In this document: one piece after another, positions 44,036-53,289 of the stretch | Position numbering within the stretch: position 1 is the first letter of the stretch | Layout: each line of letters opens with the position of its first letter | Source: Candidatus Opimibacter skivensis | GTDB taxonomy: Bacteria > Bacteroidota > Bacteroidia > Chitinophagales > Saprospiraceae | Direction of reading: 5' to 3' | Assembly (NCBI GenBank): GCA_016722045.1 | Contig: JADKGY010000001.1 | Coordinates: forward strand, 124,001 to 188,000 | DNA: 64,000 nucleotides | Position numbers and translations under genes: made by a program | Notes under the pieces: model-generated | What the model was told of the DNA's origin: nothing | What the model saw: the letters and a program-made list of their open reading frames with translations, nothing else | Database searches by the model: none

Positions 44036-45361
44036 TTAGTATCCTTCATTCTGCACCATTAATGGATTCGTATCTATTTCAGTCTGAGGAATGGGCATGA
44101 CTAATTTTGGACTATCATAAGGAATGCCTGCGACTGTTGATTGTGTGCGTTTGATATCATATATCCCGAGGCCTTCAAATGCAAGTTCGCGTTGTCTTTC
44201 CCGTAAAATATCATCTACTGTGACTGAGGCCAGAACCGCTGCGCTGCTGCGCTGTCTTAGCGCATTGATATCATCCAAAGGAATTGCTCCGGTAGTAGTC
44301 CCCAGTCGAAGATTACATTCAGCTCTGATCAATATCATTTCTGCAAGTCTCAGGATAGGAACATTTCCAAATTGATTTGTGTATTTACCTGACAATCGAT
44401 CTCCTTTGGGGTTCATATAAAAGAACAGACTTCTTTCGTCATTGGGATCATCAAAGATGTCCAGGTATTCCTGGTTGATGGAAATATCGCCACCGCGGCC
44501 ACCATTATCTTCAGAAGCATACATGGCGATGAGCTGATTGTCCCCGCCTTGTGAAGTCACCTGCATGGCAAATATATCTTCTGCCCCATCTTCGTCGTGA
44601 TTGAAGGCATCTGCAAAAGTGGGCGAAAGAGTTTTTCCGCTATTCGTGATCACGTCATCTGCAGCATCTCTGGCTTCCGTGAACTGACCGAGGTATAACC
44701 GGACTCTTGCCGTCAGCGCTAATGCTGCATATTTATCAGCATAGACATCATTGTCATCAGGAAGCAATTGTGTGGATTTCGTAAGATCATCCAGGATCGA
44801 GGCATATACTGCTGAAGTAGATGCTCTGTCAATACTGAGGTCACCCCCAAAATCTGTAACGGGCTCCGACCTCAGCGGTACGCCTAATGTTGCATTTCCA
44901 AAAAGCCTGACCAGTTCGAAATAGTCAAACGCGCGAAGAAACCGGGCTTCGCCTTCCACCCTTGACCGTTCCGTTTCATCTGTGATCACATCAAGATGCG
45001 CAAGGACAAGATTACTTTGGTTGACACCTTTATACAGGTTCTTCCACATTTCAGAAATCAGAAAGTTATTGACAAGCATATCTTTGGTCAGCCCTTCTCT
45101 CGGTTCTGTAAATGTGCCATTCCAGGATACCTGCTGATCAAAACCTAATAGGTCAGAAAATATCTGGACATATCCGCCATGCGAATACGCATTGCCATCT
45201 GTCTGGTAAGTTCCGATTAATAATTTTTTTATGTTGGCTTCATTTGTGAGCGCCGCTTCATCTGAAATAGATAATGTCGGTTCTACATTCAACTTATCCT
45301 CACATGACATCATGAAGATGGAAATGAAGAAAAGGGATTGATATATGATTCGATTTTTCAT
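44036..45361 (-). CDS. SusD/RagB-family surface lipoprotein
   Basis: Protein of 441 aa from the ATG at 45361. The lipobox is MMSC (Cys at about 20). The SusD plan is clear: VEPTLSISDEAALTNEANIK at the N-terminus, TPR-like helices (ARFLRAFDYFELVRLFG, about 145) and a C-terminal ILRLAEMILIRAECNLRLG ... LRQRSSA ... ILRERQRELAFEGLGIYDIK. It binds the nutrient on the cell surface and docks on the SusC barrel encoded 10 bases upstream. The substrate cannot be stated; no glycosidase or sulfatase is encoded beside it. Confidence 0.93.
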   Translation of the reverse strand: MKNRIIYQSLFFISIFMMSCEDKLNVEPTLSISDEAALTNEANIKKLLIGTYQTDGNAYSHGGYVQIFSDLLGFDQQVSWNGTFTEPREGLTKDMLVNNFLISEMWKNLYKGVNQSNLVLAHLDVITDETERSRVEGEARFLRAFDYFELVRLFGNATLGVPLRSEPVTDFGGDLSIDRASTSAVYASILDDLTKSTQLLPDDNDVYADKYAALALTARVRLYLGQFTEARDAADDVITNSGKTLSPTFADAFNHDEDGAEDIFAMQVTSQGGDNQLIAMYASEDNGGRGGDISINQEYLDIFDDPNDERSLFFYMNPKGDRLSGKYTNQFGNVPILRLAEMILIRAECNLRLGTTTGAIPLDDINALRQRSSAAVLASVTVDDILRERQRELAFEGLGIYDIKRTQSTVAGIPYDSPKLVMPIPQTEIDTNPLMVQNEGY

Positions 45362-45379
45362 GATTAACATTTTAGCAGA

Positions 45380-48373
45380 TTAAAAATTGACATTGATACC
45401 TACTGAAGTTGTCTTCGCCTGGGGAGCTGAATAAAAACTCCATCCGTGGTCCGTTGCGTAGTTGCCGAAATCTGCACGGGCTTCGGGATCATAGCCGGTG
45501 TATTCAGTAAATGTCAGGAGGTTGACACCTGAAATAAATATCCTGGCATTGCTGATGTTTACTTTTTGAGTAATCGATTTGGGCAGGGTATAGCTGAGCA
45601 TGACATTTCTCAACCGGATGAAGTCTGCTTTTTGCAGGTATCGTGTGGATTGTGCATTTCCATTTTGTCCATACAATCTGGCCTGCGGGACCTGTGTGAT
45701 GTCACCGGGATTCTGCCATCTGTCTAATTGATCCCTGGTTTGGTTATCGAAGAAATCAGCACTTGAGGATTGATACACTCCGGCGCCATTATAAATGCTG
45801 GCTCCCCATTCACCCACGAACGTAAAGCTGAGTGCTATGCCTTTGTAAGAAACTTCATTAGTCAGGCCGGAGATCAACGTAGGCTGCGTACTTCCGGCAA
45901 TCACCCGGTTAGCTTCATCATAATTATTCGTCGTCTCTGATCCCACGCCGTCTTTGTAGTACAACGCATCTCCATTCGCAGGGTCGGCACCTGCAAATTC
46001 AACAAGATAGAATGAGTTCACGGTTTCGCCGATCCGGTTGATATTCTCGCTACTGATAATATCCGCATTACCATTAGGAAGTGATTTTATTTTATTCGTG
46101 TTTTTGGCGATGTTAAAGCTTGTTGTCCAGGTCATATTCTTTGTACTTACATTTTTGCTTTCCAAAACCAACTCAACGCCTTTGCTTTCCAGTGAACCTA
46201 TGTTTTTATTAAATGAAGATTGTCCTGAACTTCCCGGTAATGGAACATTAAAGAGAAGGCCGTCTGTGTTTTTTGTATACACATCCAATTCGCCAGAGAG
46301 GATATCATTGAATAGGCCAAATTCGAGACCCAGATCTAATTGTTTGCTTTTTTCCCACGTCAGGCTGTTATTGCCGGGTTGTTCCAGTTTTATTCCGGCG
46401 ATTTTATTATAGGATACGCCATTGTACAATGTCTTTGATGCAAAGTTGCCGATCTCAGAGTTACCCAGTTGACCATAACTTCCTCGTATCTTAAGAAATG
46501 ACAATGTACTATTGTCCTTAAGGAATGATTCTTCGCTCAGTATCCATCCCAATGACACAGCAGGGAAAATACCATAACGCTCGTCAATACCAAAGCGTGA
46601 AGAACCATCTCTTCGTACACTTCCTTTTATAAAATATTTTCCTTTCAGATTGACTGACGCCCTGGCGAAATATGACAGAAAATTATAGGTGCCTTTTGAT
46701 CCTTCGCCGGCGGTAATTTCTGCTGCACTGGAGATGCTTTGGAAATCATCGGAAGGGAACTGTGTGCCTGTCACACTTGTGAATACCCTGTCTGAATTAT
46801 TAAACTCCTGTCCGACCACGACATTGAGTGATGATGCCTGCGCAAAACTCTTTTCGTAGGTCACATAATTAGACCAGATGTAGTTTTCTGATGTAGCATG
46901 TGAATTGTAGGCATACCCATTAGTGGACATGAAAGGGGTTTGTGTGCCTCTGTATTGATCTTCTGTCTGATCACTCAGGTCATATCCGAGATCAGAATTA
47001 AATCTGAAGTCATTGATAAAATTGTATTGAGCGAATATCTTGCCGGTCACACGACGTACCCTGGTCGTATAATTGGCGTACTTATCTTCCAAAAGAAAAT
47101 TTGGATAGAGTGTATTTGGGTTTATAGATCCGTCATCATTATAAGCTGGAGAGAGGGGAGACTGACCGATGGTTTCTAATGGAGATGTAAATGAATTATC
47201 GTTATCTACTCTTTCGATTTTCGTTTTTGATATGCCGAGGTTCATGCCGGCATTGATCCTGGAGCTAAGCTGATGGTTCAGATTTATTCTGGCACCCATG
47301 CGTTCCAGCTGATTACCCAGAAGTATCCCTTTTGTTTTGTTTAGGGAGCCACCGATATAATATTGTGTTTTGAGATCACCGCCGGATACAGAAAGATCCA
47401 GATCCGACTGATGGCCGTCACGGAATGCCAGATTATTCCAGTCTGTATTCACAGCATTGTTGCGCCAATCTGTGCCATTGGACAGGAAATCAAAGTCAGC
47501 TTCAATTTCGGCGATACCATCGTCCTGGCCGAAGGAATTGATCGCAGCTTCAGTAAATAGTTCTTTGTACTCGGTCGCATTTAGAAATGATTGTAAATGT
47601 GTTGGTGAGCTTATACCAGTTGACATGTTCAATGAAATATTTGGCTGGCCTGCTTTTCCTTTTTTTGTTGTGATCAGGATAACACCATTGGCACCTCTGG
47701 CGCCATAAATAGCTGCAGAACTTGCATCCTTGAGTATATCGATAGATTCAATTTCTGAAGGGCTCAGGGAAAGAAGAGGATTCATCGGTGCGCCATTGTT
47801 TGATTCATCGACATTGATGAGGGGCATACCGTCCAATACATAGAGAGGGTCTTTGCCTGCGCTGAGACTGGCGGTGCCTCGGATTTGTATATTGATAGCG
47901 CCATCCACTTTTCCGCTGACCTGGTTGATGCGGACACCTGCGGCTTTCCCTGACATGGTGCTTTGGAAATTGGATACGGCAATGTTGGACACATCGTCAG
48001 CAGTGAGTTTTGCAACATTGTCTGTGGACATTTTCCTGCTGGTGCTTCCATACCCGATCACCAGCACTTCGCTCAGTAGCGCTGTGGATTCTTCCAAAAC
48101 GATAGTGATGTCCTTTGTTCCTTTTGATACCGGAACTTCTTTTGTCGTGAAACCTGTATAGGTAATCACCACAGCATTTGATTGATCCGAAAGCCTCAGC
48201 GAAAACCGGCCATCCGCATCTGTGATCGTGCCATTTGTCAGATTTTCTTTTTCCTGAAGTGTGGCACCGATGATCGGTTTGCCATTTTGGTCCGTGACCA
48301 TTCCGGTCAGGCTCCATTGTCCGAAGACATGTGCACATAGAAAGCACATTACAAGTACAAGTACTGGTTTCAT
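45380..48373 (-). CDS. SusC/RagA-family TonB-linked outer-membrane protein
   Basis: Protein of 997 aa. Order of parts: signal (1-18), carboxypeptidase-D regulatory-like domain (about 22-93, GMVTDQNGKPIIGATLQEKE), TonB-box region, plug (about 115-230, containing IQIRGTASLSAGKDPLYVLD and the SusC signature DILKDASSAAIYGARGANGV), and a 22-strand-type barrel ending in VNF. It imports oligosaccharide- or peptide-like nutrients with the SusD partner. No ECF sigma/anti-sigma pair is adjacent. The leader ends AACCAGATAT directly before ATG, as in the subtilase gene. Confidence 0.95.
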   Translation of the reverse strand: MKPVLVLVMCFLCAHVFGQWSLTGMVTDQNGKPIIGATLQEKENLTNGTITDADGRFSLRLSDQSNAVVITYTGFTTKEVPVSKGTKDITIVLEESTALLSEVLVIGYGSTSRKMSTDNVAKLTADDVSNIAVSNFQSTMSGKAAGVRINQVSGKVDGAINIQIRGTASLSAGKDPLYVLDGMPLINVDESNNGAPMNPLLSLSPSEIESIDILKDASSAAIYGARGANGVILITTKKGKAGQPNISLNMSTGISSPTHLQSFLNATEYKELFTEAAINSFGQDDGIAEIEADFDFLSNGTDWRNNAVNTDWNNLAFRDGHQSDLDLSVSGGDLKTQYYIGGSLNKTKGILLGNQLERMGARINLNHQLSSRINAGMNLGISKTKIERVDNDNSFTSPLETIGQSPLSPAYNDDGSINPNTLYPNFLLEDKYANYTTRVRRVTGKIFAQYNFINDFRFNSDLGYDLSDQTEDQYRGTQTPFMSTNGYAYNSHATSENYIWSNYVTYEKSFAQASSLNVVVGQEFNNSDRVFTSVTGTQFPSDDFQSISSAAEITAGEGSKGTYNFLSYFARASVNLKGKYFIKGSVRRDGSSRFGIDERYGIFPAVSLGWILSEESFLKDNSTLSFLKIRGSYGQLGNSEIGNFASKTLYNGVSYNKIAGIKLEQPGNNSLTWEKSKQLDLGLEFGLFNDILSGELDVYTKNTDGLLFNVPLPGSSGQSSFNKNIGSLESKGVELVLESKNVSTKNMTWTTSFNIAKNTNKIKSLPNGNADIISSENINRIGETVNSFYLVEFAGADPANGDALYYKDGVGSETTNNYDEANRVIAGSTQPTLISGLTNEVSYKGIALSFTFVGEWGASIYNGAGVYQSSSADFFDNQTRDQLDRWQNPGDITQVPQARLYGQNGNAQSTRYLQKADFIRLRNVMLSYTLPKSITQKVNISNARIFISGVNLLTFTEYTGYDPEARADFGNYATDHGWSFYSAPQAKTTSVGINVNF

Positions 48374-48641
48374 ATATCTGGTTTTGTTAAAAAATACGAA
48401 TGCAAGTAGAGTAAAAAAAGTAATATCAGGCGTATTAATGCCTGTTGGTTTTATTTCTCAACAATGTGAACTTAATATCAGGAAAAATATTGATTTCCTT
48501 GCTTATGATTATCTGGTGGTCTGCAGTAGGGTATTCCCGTGATTACATATGTTGTCCGACTCTGTATTTTACGAATCGTTAAAAGTATACATTCTAATGA
48601 TAGTATGGTGCAGGTATTCAGGGTAAACCATACAAATAGTC

Positions 48642-48983
48642 TCATTTTGCTATGACTCGAATTATTAAAATAACGAGGGCTATCCCCACAATGATCGTAT
48701 AGATCAGTTTGTTGTACTTCGCCAGCCAGTTGGGCAGATAGATATCAAAATTAGCCCTGGTGGAATCTGAATATTTTCTGGCAATCAATGTCACAGGGCA
48801 AATACTTTTGAAGACAAGAAGTACCAGCCCTTCTAAAGCGATCAGGCCGATACATATCCAGACCCATCTGTCGATTTTATCAGCGATCACAGCATAGAGG
48901 AGGTAAAAAATGACCACATTGAAAAACACCCAGATGAGCGAGTGGATGGATTTGACCAATACGAGTTTTGTTTTTTCAGTCAT
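48642..48983 (-). CDS. hypothetical small membrane protein
   Basis: Protein of 113 aa with three membrane segments (about 12-30, 40-58 and 92-110). A conserved-looking loop between the second and third, SICPVTLIARKYSDSTRANF ... LPNWLAKYNKLIYT, is rich in charged and aromatic residues and resembles short uncharacterised Bacteroidota membrane proteins. No function could be assigned. Monocistronic. Confidence 0.6.
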   Translation of the reverse strand: MTEKTKLVLVKSIHSLIWVFFNVVIFYLLYAVIADKIDRWVWICIGLIALEGLVLLVFKSICPVTLIARKYSDSTRANFDIYLPNWLAKYNKLIYTIIVGIALVILIIRVIAK

Positions 48984-49095
48984 GACAAAAAAAGTAATAG
49001 CTATGATTTATTTTTTTTGGTTCAATTCGTCGATGATCATGTTGATGGCAGCTATAAGTTTTCGCATAGGATAAAGTAAGCTCTTATAAAAATCA

Positions 49096-49554
49096 TTAAG
49101 CATTTAACCTCTTCTCCGGATATTTTTCCAGCTCTGTTTTTAAAGCCTCTGCTATCCTCAATAACTCATGATTATCCGCTATGAAGTCAACAAAATATTC
49201 TTCACCTTCCTTTGCATTTAAAGGCCTGGATTCAAGCCCAAATTTTATTCTGAACATTTTTTGTTCATTATCATATTCATTGAGCAATTCAAATGACAAA
49301 TTGGGTTCAACAAAACGCATGTCAGCATATTCCGGTTTTTCGTTTTTGGAAAGCAAATAAAACCATTCGGTCAATTCCCGGAATTCCAAGGTTGTAAGCG
49401 AAGGATCAACAGTATGCCAGTGCCCAACGTGGCTTTTTACATTGATGTAAATGTTTAACCAGTCATCATCAACATTGTCATTCTTTTCAATTGAAAACTG
49501 GTACCCCGTAATCCTGACTTCAACCGTTTGACCATCCAAGCCGTAAAAAATCAT
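49096..49554 (-). CDS. WapI-family immunity-like protein
   Basis: Protein of 152 aa. FYGLDGQTVEVRITGYQFSI, then DDDWLNIYINVKSHVGHWHT and SLTTLEFRELTEWFYLL follow the pattern of WapI-type immunity proteins (about 150 aa, binding a contact-dependent toxin). No cognate toxin with a recognisable C-terminal toxin domain is encoded nearby. Its start overlaps the end of the T9SS delta-60 gene by 4 bases (ATGA), so they are translationally coupled. Assignment is by pattern memory; a non-immunity role of this fold is possible. Confidence 0.6.
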   Translation of the reverse strand: MIFYGLDGQTVEVRITGYQFSIEKNDNVDDDWLNIYINVKSHVGHWHTVDPSLTTLEFRELTEWFYLLSKNEKPEYADMRFVEPNLSFELLNEYDNEQKMFRIKFGLESRPLNAKEGEEYFVDFIADNHELLRIAEALKTELEKYPEKRLNA

Positions 49555-51548
49555 CGGGACACTATGAATTTTGTTGTACCCTGATGATTACCATCATTCA
49601 ATGTCAGAATATACATGCCATTCGTAAGTGCTTTAACATCTATCGATAAACTTCCATCTGAACCTGTATTCAAAATCTCCCTGCTGAACAGTCGGCCTGA
49701 AAGATCAGTGATGCTTGCATTTACTGATGCTAATTTTTCTCCGGGTCTTATGGAAAGAATGTCCTTCGCGGGATTTGGTGAAAGTGATATCGGAAACCGA
49801 TCTGGTTGATGCACTGATGTAAAATTGATCGTGACATCCTGCATGGAAATGATGCATCCATTAAGATCAATGACGACGATATGATATGTGCCATCAGGAA
49901 GTGAGTGATACTCAAATACGGGTTGGAAATTAGAACCATCGATGGAGACTAAAAATGTGCCGGGGTCCTGGATCATGATAGTGATATTGTTATCTATGAC
50001 TTCATAATCAACAGCCGGCGGGACAGGTCCATCTGCTACTGTAATGGGACCTATAGTACCGGTAACTGCAGGAACTTCTGAATCTCTTACAGTCACCGTA
50101 TAGGTGCCTGCCGCAAGTCCATCAAAGAATGAACCGGATTGAAAATTATTTCCATCAATACTATACTGTAAAGGAGGCACACCTCCAGAGGTGACAGTAA
50201 CACTTATCGAAGCATTTGCTTCACCGTAACAAAGGTTTTCAGATTCAATGAAATATGTCATCGTATAATCAGCGATATATCTGGCCAGAACAAAATCAAG
50301 CGCTGGAAAATCTCCATCTAATCCGCCAGCTACAATCCTGCTGTCATTTTGCACTAACACCCCAAAAGGTTGCTCAGAATTTCCGGCCAGATCCGTCAAT
50401 GTCAATCCATGATCACCGAATAAGGAATCAAGGCCTCCATCATGATTGATGCGCGCCAGCAGCCATTGATTGTGTGAAAAGATATAATCAGATTTACCGG
50501 CAATAATATATTTTCCATCTGATTGACGGGCCAGACCGTAGGCTTGTGTATTGCCGCCAAGTTGCAAAATATAAATACCCTGATTTCCGAAATTCAGATC
50601 AAGGTGTCCATCTGCATCGTAACGGGCAACTCCGATATCGGATTCAAGAAACAAGTTGTTAAAATTTGCACTTCCTGTAAGAACAAGATCACCATTTGGA
50701 TCCTCAACGATGCTGCTTGCAAAATCACTTCCACCCGTACCCTGAAGATCAGTGAGTACTTTCCCACTTGTTCCAAAAGATTTGTCAATGCTGCCATCTT
50801 CGAGATAGCGTACCATTGTAAAATCTCCTTTTGCACTCACGGAAGAAAATCCGGCTAAAATGATCTTGCCATCAGATTGGATCACGCCACATCTGGCTTC
50901 ATCTTCATCGCGAATTGAAGTGGTTACGATCCCCTGCACACCAAAGTCCGGATCAAGATCCCCGTTGGCCAGATATCTGACTGCAGCGAAATCTGAATAT
51001 GTCTTGGATTCTAATCTTCCTGCAGCAATGATTTTTCCATCTTTCTGAATCAATACCGTATTGGCGAATTCATACATGGTGGTCAGATCCGTGATTACCT
51101 TTCCATCATGACTGAAAGTCGTATCGGGACTTCCATCTGTATTTAATTGTGCCACTGCAAAATCAGAGGCGTTGTTAATGCTGGTTTGCCCGGCCAATAC
51201 AATCCGACCATCCGATTGAAGTGCAATAGCGTAGCAAGAACTTGACACACCATTAAAATCAATCCTGACTATTCCATCAATACCAAAATCGGGATCAGGT
51301 GATCCATCAGGCAAATAGCGGACAACCAAAAAATCTGATGTTGCTCCTGAACCAGTTGATCCGGCCGCTAATATCTTTTGATCCGGCTGTATGGCGATAG
51401 CACGCAGGAAATCAGTACTGCCTGAATTAATATCCGTAGTGACAATTCCATCTATGCCAAAAGTAGGATCGGGCTGGCCGGACTGACAAAATGAAGATTT
51501 AACCGGTAATAACAAAAGTATAGAGAATATGTAAATCAATGTTCGCAT
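49551..51548 (-). CDS. T9SS-secreted delta-60 repeat protein
   Basis: Protein of 665 aa with a signal peptide (1-21). Seven or so delta-60/DUF5122 repeats fill residues about 25-430, each with a core such as AIQPDQKILAAGSTG ... DFLVVRYLPDGSPDPDFGID, which build a propeller-like domain. Ig-like modules follow (about 435-580: YFIESENLCYGEANASISVT, GTYTVTVRDSEVP), then a T9SS type A sorting domain (about 590-665, SLSPNPAKDILSIRP ... TTKFIVSR). A surface or secreted protein; binding partner unknown. The immunity-like gene overlaps its stop. Confidence 0.87.
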   Translation of the reverse strand: MRTLIYIFSILLLLPVKSSFCQSGQPDPTFGIDGIVTTDINSGSTDFLRAIAIQPDQKILAAGSTGSGATSDFLVVRYLPDGSPDPDFGIDGIVRIDFNGVSSSCYAIALQSDGRIVLAGQTSINNASDFAVAQLNTDGSPDTTFSHDGKVITDLTTMYEFANTVLIQKDGKIIAAGRLESKTYSDFAAVRYLANGDLDPDFGVQGIVTTSIRDEDEARCGVIQSDGKIILAGFSSVSAKGDFTMVRYLEDGSIDKSFGTSGKVLTDLQGTGGSDFASSIVEDPNGDLVLTGSANFNNLFLESDIGVARYDADGHLDLNFGNQGIYILQLGGNTQAYGLARQSDGKYIIAGKSDYIFSHNQWLLARINHDGGLDSLFGDHGLTLTDLAGNSEQPFGVLVQNDSRIVAGGLDGDFPALDFVLARYIADYTMTYFIESENLCYGEANASISVTVTSGGVPPLQYSIDGNNFQSGSFFDGLAAGTYTVTVRDSEVPAVTGTIGPITVADGPVPPAVDYEVIDNNITIMIQDPGTFLVSIDGSNFQPVFEYHSLPDGTYHIVVIDLNGCIISMQDVTINFTSVHQPDRFPISLSPNPAKDILSIRPGEKLASVNASITDLSGRLFSREILNTGSDGSLSIDVKALTNGMYILTLNDGNHQGTTKFIVSR

Positions 51549-51861
51549 AGGTGATCGTATTTGTTTGATGAAAGAAACGAAAAATTAGCCAAAGAGCAAT
51601 GTGCAATATGCAATAGGCAAAAAAAATGAGGACACAGATTTCTTAGAAAAATTAGAATTATTTTCCGGATTGACCGAGCTGAAATCCTTGTAAATGAATA
51701 ACAGGCTGAAGTGTATGTTTATTTATTTTAGAGTCAAATCGAAAATTATAATTATTACTCAATTTATTTTGCTCAGTTCCTAAATATTAATTATTCTTTT
51801 CACTTTTCACTTTTCACTTTTTGCATATTGCCAATTGCTTGTTTCACAGGAAATGATCATG
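51549..51861. other. intergenic region with heptamer-type repeats
   Basis: It contains reverse-oriented heptamers (GAGCAATGTGCAATATGCAA, 51594-51613), three tandem 7-base TTTTCAC units (51799-51819) and a short TTGCATATTGCCAATTGC run (51822-51839) just before the stop of the gluzincin-like gene. The remainder is A/T-rich with no coding signal seen. Confidence 0.65.
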
Positions 51862-52692
51862 TTATCCACAACCTTCACTTAATTTATTAATATCAAAGTC
51901 AACAGGTATCGGAACCGTTTTTATAAAATGTAGCCAGTCTGTTTCCAGTTGTTCAACAGGGAAACCATAAATAGAATCGAAAGCCTCAAAACCTTGTATC
52001 CACAATGATTTCATTTTTTCTTCGCCGTACTTTTCATACAGATATTTAAAGAAGCCTGCGCTTTCAATATAAGCGATGATATCATTTTCTTTTGCCTTCT
52101 GATCAAAGTCATGAATCAGGCTGCTGAGCGGAAATAGTTTTTTTTGTTGTAAATAATAGGCATTGATCGAATACATGGGATTGTCATAAAAACAAAAGTT
52201 ATCAGTATAGGTAGCGCCACCTTCGTCCAGCAGACGGTATTTTGTTTGGCCCCATGTTTCAAAAGAGATGAGATGAAAGATTTCGTGTTTGAATTGTGGC
52301 CTGATCTCAGGATTATAGACAAAGAAAACAAGATCATGGCCCTGAGCAGCGCCGCCTTTGATTTTATACCCCATTATTTTTTGCATTTCCTCCTTACTGT
52401 CGACAGCAAGTAAATAGATTCCATAATTGTAATCAGAAATATTTAATACGTTCAGGATTCGGTCATATGCCATGTCCAGATCCCTTTCAATATTATCAAG
52501 ATGCATAGCTGTATAGGAGCTATCCTTAAAATATATTCTAAACGATTTATAATTGACGGAATATAGCGGGATCGAATCATTTCCGATAAAGCTCAATGCA
52601 TATGATGAAGGCGGTCTGAATACGGATTGTTGGCTGAAGCAATGTGCACACGTGGTTATAGATAAAAACAAGGATAGTATGTATGGTCTCAT
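51862..52692 (-). CDS. gluzincin-like (peptidase MA-type) exported protein
   Basis: Protein of 276 aa with a signal peptide (1-21). The zinc motif is complete: HEIFH in FKHEIFHLISF (about 136-140) with a further Glu in LLDEGGATY about 20 residues downstream, the arrangement of M48/MA-clan peptidases (HExxH plus E). The N-terminal 100 residues hold a SYTAMHLDNIERDLDMAYDR module common to Bacteroidota peptidase_MA proteins. It is probably a periplasmic or surface zinc protease or peptidase-like protein; activity is not proven. A TAACATTG (-7-like) occurs upstream. Confidence 0.75.
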   Translation of the reverse strand: MRPYILSLFLSITTCAHCFSQQSVFRPPSSYALSFIGNDSIPLYSVNYKSFRIYFKDSSYTAMHLDNIERDLDMAYDRILNVLNISDYNYGIYLLAVDSKEEMQKIMGYKIKGGAAQGHDLVFFVYNPEIRPQFKHEIFHLISFETWGQTKYRLLDEGGATYTDNFCFYDNPMYSINAYYLQQKKLFPLSSLIHDFDQKAKENDIIAYIESAGFFKYLYEKYGEEKMKSLWIQGFEAFDSIYGFPVEQLETDWLHFIKTVPIPVDFDINKLSEGCG

Positions 52693-52800
52693 AAAATGTT
52701 CTTTAAATGTTTAAAATTGACAGTGCAATGTTAATCCAGATGGACTGAATGGTGAAAGTTATGTTAGTTAAATATAGTTAACAGTTACAATCATAACTGA

Positions 52801-52965
52801 AAAAGTTCCTTTCGCTTTCAGTTCTTCTATTCTTTATCGGACTTAATATTTTCGGACGACAGGCTGATGCCCTCTGCATGTGGTTGCAAAATCAAAGTGA
52901 CTTCTTTATTCAATGAAAAGGAGACGAGTGAATTGTTTATGGGGGATTTTACGCTTGTGCGATGA
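52801..52965 (+). pseudogene. remnant of a T9SS type B sorting domain
   Basis: An open frame on the plus strand after a TGA at 52798-52800, without a start codon, ending at 52965. Its end LMPSACGCKIKVTSLFNEKE then TSELFMGDFTLVR aligns residue for residue with the tail of the decayed gene at 39149-39653 (VMPGVYVYKIQLKYMFNGKE then TSELFVGDVTVIR). DLIFSDD precedes it where the type B domain has DLVFSS. This is the last piece of another deleted T9SS type B cargo gene. The dispersed repeats at 52991-53148 begin 25 bases later. Confidence 0.7.
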
Positions 52966-52990
52966 TGCATAATCCGAATACAAATACTTA

Positions 52991-53148
52991 CGTTCTAGTG
53001 TCTCTGACCTCGAACTAGGTTTACATCGTTTAACTCTCTGATTTTTTAACAGATTAAAAAATTTGAATTAAAGGTGATTAACGTATGTTCGAGGTCAGAG
53101 ACACTCGAATGTCTGTATCTAGGTCAGAGACACTCGAATGTCTGTATC
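52991..53148. repeat. dispersed repeat, copies B-D, with flanking inverted arrangement
   Basis: Copy B (52991-53015) is the copy A unit with one mismatch. Copies C and D (53092-53120 and 53121-53148) are a tandem pair of a 29-base unit beginning AGGTCAGAGACACTCGAATG, in the opposite orientation. The B and C copies therefore form an inverted repeat around about 75 bases that contain a hairpin (ATTTTTTAA/TTAAAAAAT, 53041-53061). The layout resembles a small non-autonomous element or MITE. Confidence 0.7.
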
Positions 53149-53228
53149 GCTTTCCTCCCCTCCTCCCTTCCTCCCTGCTTTCATACCTGCCCCATATTTA
53201 TGGGATGCAGAATTATCAGTAGTTAAAG

Positions 53229-53236
53229 TAAATTTG
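53229..53236 (+). promoter_or_regulatory. -7 promoter element of the TsdA-like operon
   Basis: TAAATTTG exactly matches TAnnTTTG; the predicted start (near 53243) is about 47 bases from the ATG of the cytochrome gene. The ideal -33 TTTG was not seen. Confidence 0.45.
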
Positions 53237-53289
53237 TGAGGACGGTTAGTCCTGGTATCATAAGCTAATTAATTTGACTCCCTTACCAA

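Noticed and set aside
49008..49103. 31-codon minus-strand frame after the immunity-like gene
   Set aside because: It starts inside the upstream gene's last codons, has no recognisable sequence and could easily be chance.
53150..53185. Polypyrimidine stretch (CCTCCCCTCCTCCC type)
   Set aside because: Low-complexity sequence next to the repeats; no evidence for a regulatory site.
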